Positions 60,057 through 64,000 of a DNA stretch of 64,000 nt are shown here, in pieces. Numbering within the stretch: the stretch's first letter is position 1; the number at the start of each line of letters is the position of its first letter. Source of the stretch: Diplocarpon mali (taxonomy: Eukaryota; Ascomycota; Leotiomycetes; Helotiales; Drepanopezizaceae); assembly GCA_024741835.1 (NCBI GenBank), contig JAENRP010000133.1:1-64000 (forward strand). The letters run 5' to 3'. The position numbers were made by a program, and so were the translations under genes. The notes under the pieces are model-generated. The model did no database searches and was not told the DNA's origin. It saw only the letters and a list, made by a program, of their open reading frames with translations.

Positions 60057-60329
60057 GTACGCAGATTCCTATGCAGGAGGCAAGCTGCCCTCGTTCCTAA
60101 GGTCATCCTATACAGCTATACCATATGCGATATAAGGGGTTTCGTATATATTTCGGACGGCTGTTTAACTAAGAGACCTTAGAAGGATATCTATATACGG
60201 CTAAGAGGGACTATAGGAGGGAGGATATTCATAGGTATAAAGGTACTATCTCAGTTATATAAAGATAGATAGATATTATAATAGATTCTTTTTAATAATA
60301 AGTACTTAACTATATTTATATAAATATTA
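60057..60329. other. Unassigned sequence between Beta-2 and the inverted repeat
   Basis: No ORF and no match to other parts of the window seen. It contains TTATATAAAGATAGATAGATAT near 60257, a possible promoter-like TATA stretch. Confidence 0.4.
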
Positions 60330-60477
60330 ATTACTAGTATAGAACCTATACTAATTAGTAGTAGCACCTTTACTATAGATAGTAAGGTTATTAAACTGAA
60401 GAATTCTTTCTTGATTTAAGGAGTACTTGATTGTATTTCCGGCTTACTTTAAATACTAACCTAAATGTATAAAGTAA
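60330..60477. repeat. Right arm of the inverted repeat (partner 26426-26574)
   Basis: Reverse complement of 26426-26574 and less mutated than it (keeps GCACCTTTACTATAG, CTTGATTGTATTTCCGG). The sequence continues beyond 60477 without a counterpart because the left arm is cut there by Alpha-4. Confidence 0.75.
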
Positions 60478-60933
60478 TATTAGTTACTATTAGAGGGGAA
60501 AAGGCGAAAGGTACGCGAATTAAGCTAGAGTTATTACTTTAAAGGTAGATACTATCCTCTTTTACTTGCGTTCTATTACGCATTATAATTAAGGTAAAAC
60601 CGGAGTGCAATTAGTATCGTAACTATAATTAGATAATAGCGTAATAATACGTAAAATATAATTATATCGGACTTCTTTCGGACCCTATTAGGGCGTAGAG
60701 CAATATCTGGATAATATTAGAAAATGACTAAGGGGAGACTATTAATACTACTTAATCTAAGGCAACCCTAGATACTAAGGAACCTTAAAAGGAATACAAG
60801 ACCTTAGGAGGATCAACCTAGCGAAAAGGCCCTTGGATTAAAAGACCTTTACACAGAGAACTTCCGAAAGATACTATAAGACAGCAAAAGGAGAGGGTTA
60901 TACCTCGCTAAGGACTTTTAAAAGGAGTTCTAA
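60478..60933. other. Unassigned non-coding sequence
   Basis: No ORF above about 60 codons and no similarity to the other elements seen. Less RIPed than most of the window in places (AAGGCCCTTGGATTAAAAG near 60828). Confidence 0.4.
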
Positions 60934-62130
60934 TATTACGGCCGCATTACGTGCACGGTCATATCACGTGTCGAAGTCAGGTGCACGCTAAGGTAGCGAG
61001 GTGGCTGGATCACGTGTATGCTAGTAAAGCACCTGTACTTATTCTAAAGGAGCTTTACTAAAGACTCTTTCTTCTTTATCTTTTCTTCTTTATTATATAG
61101 CGTACCTCTTAAGGTAATACAGTTAGTATTACTCGATTATCGCCCCTTTATACGCTTTAAAGCAAGTTATAATATAAGAAAAGATCAACTCAACTTTTGC
61201 TAAGAAGCTTAATATCTACCCCTTTTAGAATTATCACTTCGAACTGCCTTAAGTAACTCGATCTCGATTCTCTTACTATAAACTGCCTTAAGCAACTCGT
61301 ATATAGCGCTTAGATCTTACTAATTTAGTTTTTAAAGAAAGCTAAATAACAACCTTCGAATATAAGATTAGCTCGTTTTTTCGACCCTTTACCTACTCTA
61401 TTTTGCAAATGGAAATTCACCTTTAATTTTAATTCGAAAAGAAAAAAAAATTATTTACTATGCCTTCGCTTTGCTAGTATAGGCTATTGCCTAAAGCAGT
61501 ATAATAACTTTTCTCTTCTTAACTCTCTCCTTCTCTTATAAATACTCTATACTATATCGACCTATATTTATCGATAACTCTCCTTTTACTCTTCGAAGCT
61601 CCTCACTCCTTTAAAACCCTTAAATACAACTCGACTCTTCGAAAAACCCTCTTTGCAAATAAGTTATCGACCTTCTTTATACTTCCCGTCGACCTATACT
61701 TATCGACAATTCTCCTTATACTCTTTAAAGCTCCTTACTCCTTCCTTCGAAATACTTAAATACGAAACTAAGGGACTTATACCTATATATACATATAAAG
61801 ACTTAATTAGCTTTAATAGGTTATACTATACCGTTAGAGATTAGGTCAACTTTAGTAGAGTAATAAGCTTTAGATCCTCAGACCCCACTTCCCCGGATTT
61901 GCACTATACCCTTAAACAACCTTATTACAACTCCTAATTAATGAAAAGACGTGATCCCGAAGTAAAACCTTCTTTCTTAAGATCTATAAACTTATAATAC
62001 CTTAATATATATTCTATTAAAAGGCTTTAAAAATATATATAGCTCTGCCTATACTAATCTTCCCCCTTTTAAATAGGTCACTATTTAGTATTAGGTCCCT
62101 TTAGACTAAACTAGATAATATAAAAAGAGT
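60934..62130 (+). other. Gypsy-2 LTR/leader with short direct repeats
   Basis: Non-coding. Two CACGTG palindromes (60965, 61011). The phrase AACTGCCTTAAGYAACTCG occurs at about 61235 and 61281. A block of about 80 bp starting TCGACCTATA, then CTTATACTC/TTTTACTC and CTCCT.ACTCCTT, is repeated at about 61558 and 61690. A poly-A run AAAAAAAAA lies near 61443. The 63-codon frame 61653-61844 has no supporting features. Confidence 0.55.
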
Positions 62131-64000
62131 TAATACTTATAACCTTTAATCTTATACCACTTAAGAGAAGTGAAAGGTTAACCGCACCTCTACTACTAGG
62201 CCTTACTACCACCAGTTCTCTAGGCTTTACTGCTACTAGTTCTTTAAGCCTTACTACCAACCCTAGTCCTAGAGATATTTCTCCTCCTAAGCCTACTTAA
62301 AAAGAAACTTCCCTTAATATAGATTCTACTCTTAAGCCTAGCTTATAAGTAGATTCTTAAAATACTCTATTGCTATCGATTGAAGTTAAAGAAGAAGATA
62401 CGCTCTCCTTAACGATATCTACCTTTACTATATCGGCCCCTCTCTTCTCAGCTACTTAGCAGGCTGAAATCGCAAACCTTATTAGCGCTATTATAGCCGC
62501 TACTCTTTAAAATAATACTACTACCCCTTCTTCCTTAAGTATTAGCCTTTAAAATACTCAGTCCTTTACCGCCAACTTACTACCTCCCTTAGACTATTAC
62601 CTCTTAATCATCCGACATTTAATCCTAGCTATCGACTCTTATCAGATTAAGTACCTTTAAACCCATTTTAGCAACTATTAGGGTAAAATCACCTATAACG
62701 CTTAAAAGATAATTATAAAGGTATTTATTTAAAAGTAATTAAGCAACTTCACTTTAAAAGAAGACTAAATCACTATCTACTTTAAGTATATAATAGGTAA
62801 AGCTTAAAACCTAATCCTATAATATATAGATCCTATCTTTACTAATAAGTTTATATGCGCTATTAATATCCTTAAGGTCTTAGATTAAAGGTTCTTTAAT
62901 TATAATTATATTTAATTCGCTAAGCTTAAATATAATAGGCTAACTATAGGTTTAATATTATATTATAAGTTCCGATTTAAGTTTATTACCCTTACTATAG
63001 CTAGTAAGATCGATTAGTCTTACTAGTTCGATAATATTTATAAAAAGGTCTCCTTAGCCTTAAAGAATAACCTTTAAGTAGAGAAGTATAAAATAAATAA
63101 TGATTATACTACTTTAAATAAGTTCTTAACTATTGCGGACCGCAAGGCCTATAATATTAAATAAAAAGAAGCCTATAACGCTTGATAAGTCGCCCTTACT
63201 ATCGCATTCTCTCCTTTAAAAGACCGCGTCCCTAGCATATTAAAAAGGGAGTTATAAAGACCTATAGCTATAGCTACCTCCCTAGCTCCCTGCACTTATT
63301 TCCCCTCGCCAGCGGCCTACTAAGAAGGGTCTGCTAGCCTAAAGCCGTCGTCTGGTCTCTACTATAATTACAAAGCCCTTAGTTATCATATAATAAACTG
63401 CCTTAAGCTAAAGAAGCAAGGCAAGTTTATAATAGCTAAAGTTGAAATAGAAAACGACTTACTATTAGGAAACTGCTAAGCTATAGTAAAGACTCCTACT
63501 ATAGTATAGGTTATAATTTATAAAAAGACTTAGATTTTGATTCCTACCTATTAATAGGCGGCTGCTAGTTCTTAATTCTTATAAAACTAGCTTAAAATGG
63601 ATTATTTATTAAAATAGTTACCTATATTAATAGTAGAGCTAATATTTTTAATATTATTAAGACGTCTCTAATATACTAGCTCTCTTAAAGACTTAAGGTA
63701 AAGTTTATTAAACTGCTTAAACCAATTACCCCTATTAGCTATAATAGCCTTAAGAGAAAAACTATTCGATTTACTATCTTACTTACCTTTATAATCGATA
63801 GGCGATAAATAAACTTCCCTTTCCTAATTATAAGCTTAAGAGCAACTAATATTTTAATTAATAGGAAGTTCCTAAAGCACTATAACTTTAAATAATCCTA
63901 TAGAAAGGGGAAAAATAGTATCTCTTAGCCTAAGGATATGCCTATTATCTCTTACTTTAATCGATATATATTAATCGATCTCTTATAGCTAATAAAACCC
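62131..64000 (+). pseudogene. gag-pol: Gypsy-2 gag and protease, RIP-degraded, 3' end off window
   Basis: Gag frame (codons starting at positions divisible by three) can be followed from about 62,130 through a Ser/Thr-rich N-terminus (LTTTSSLGFTATSS), the capsid-like ITYNAxKIIIKVFI and NKFICAINILKVLD near 62,690-62,860, to a zinc knuckle YYNYKALSYHIINC at 63,360-63,403 (CYNCxxxGHxxxxC before RIP). Protease lies in the -1 frame: INSRANIFNII at 63,626, where the DSGA motif is now NSRA, then FPFLIISLRATNILINRKFL near 63,810-63,870. Start codon not fixed. One copy of the GC-rich Beta motif lies at 62,328 in frame (STLKPSLxVDS). Confidence 0.85.

Larger units (their letters stand above)
60934..64000 (+). 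mobile_element. Gypsy-2: Ty3/gypsy LTR retrotransposon, 5' part (continues off window)
   Basis: Candidate LTR start TATTACGGCC (TGTTACGGCC before RIP) at 60934, then about 1.2 kb non-coding, then a gypsy-type Gag with zinc knuckle and a retropepsin region. The LTR inner boundary is not determined. RT and integrase should follow beyond 64000. Confidence 0.75.

Noticed and set aside
60949..61016. CACGTG/GTGCAC palindromes as regulatory sites
   Set aside because: Only a few copies, within a probable LTR; no evidence of function beyond the motif itself.

Overview
This window is a repeat-only, AT-rich block typical of a filamentous ascomycete (Pezizomycotina) that has repeat-induced point mutation (RIP). 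I see no host gene, rRNA, tRNA or CRISPR array. Almost every base belongs to LTR retrotransposons. In the reading frames I followed, nearly all in-frame stops are TAG or TAA at tryptophan or glutamine positions (TGG to TAG, CAG/CAA to TAG/TAA), which is the CpA-to-TpA signature of RIP. For reference I use working names: Alpha (Ty1/copia, about 7.55-7.59 kb, 197-198 bp LTRs TGTCGTG...CACCACA, seven copies), Beta (Ty1/copia, 6.2 kb, 195 bp LTRs TGTTGAG...CTCAACA, two copies), Gamma (Ty1/copia, about 7.2 kb native, 172 bp LTRs TGTCGTGCTG...GCGCAACA, one copy), Gypsy-1 and Gypsy-2 (Ty3/gypsy, both running off the window).

Layout. Left stack (1-26,425): Alpha-4 holds Alpha-3, which holds Alpha-2, which holds Beta-1 (complete, TSD ATAAG) and Gypsy-1, which holds Alpha-1. 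Only the right-hand parts of Alpha-1, Gypsy-1, Alpha-2, Alpha-3 and Alpha-4 are present; their partners must lie beyond position 1. Right stack (26,426-60,056): an unidentified sequence holds Beta-2 (reverse), which is split by Gamma (29,873-59,825, TSD CACTA), which is itself split by three complete Alpha copies: Alpha-5 (31,257-38,807, TSD CTAAG), Alpha-6 (41,273-48,862, TSD CTTCT) and Alpha-7 (50,218-57,808, TSD CTAGG). From 60,057 there is an unassigned stretch containing an inverted copy of 26,426-26,574, then Gypsy-2 (about 60,934 to the end) with leader, gag and protease.

The unexpected content is in the Alpha 3' region, between RNase H and the 3' LTR. On the strand opposite to gag-pol there is a gene with two spliceosomal introns (50-51 bp and 44-46 bp). 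It codes for about 281 residues in the least mutated copy: a basic N-terminus with GRPRK, a polyproline tract, a seven-cysteine cluster, and an Ala/Pro-rich region ending in a predicted helix. It is present in all five copies where the region is visible. After removing both introns every copy has a coding length divisible by three (846, 834, 837, 873, 882), although copies differ by indels. An intron can survive retrotransposition only if it is antisense to the element RNA, so the orientation itself makes sense. Gamma has a related antisense gene at the same place, sharing the motif CFNSxxGxRCxxC.

Other shared design features: gag-pol of Alpha and Beta is a single frame; the Alpha and Beta leaders start with a primer-binding site that fits the anticodon arm of initiator tRNA-Met (half-tRNA priming as in Drosophila copia); and a short GC-rich motif starting GACTCCTAGG and ending CCGCGAGT recurs in Beta, Gypsy-1 and Gypsy-2, as a tandem array inside Beta gag-pol. 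Alpha-1 is the youngest and least mutated insertion and keeps an intact YIDD reverse transcriptase.
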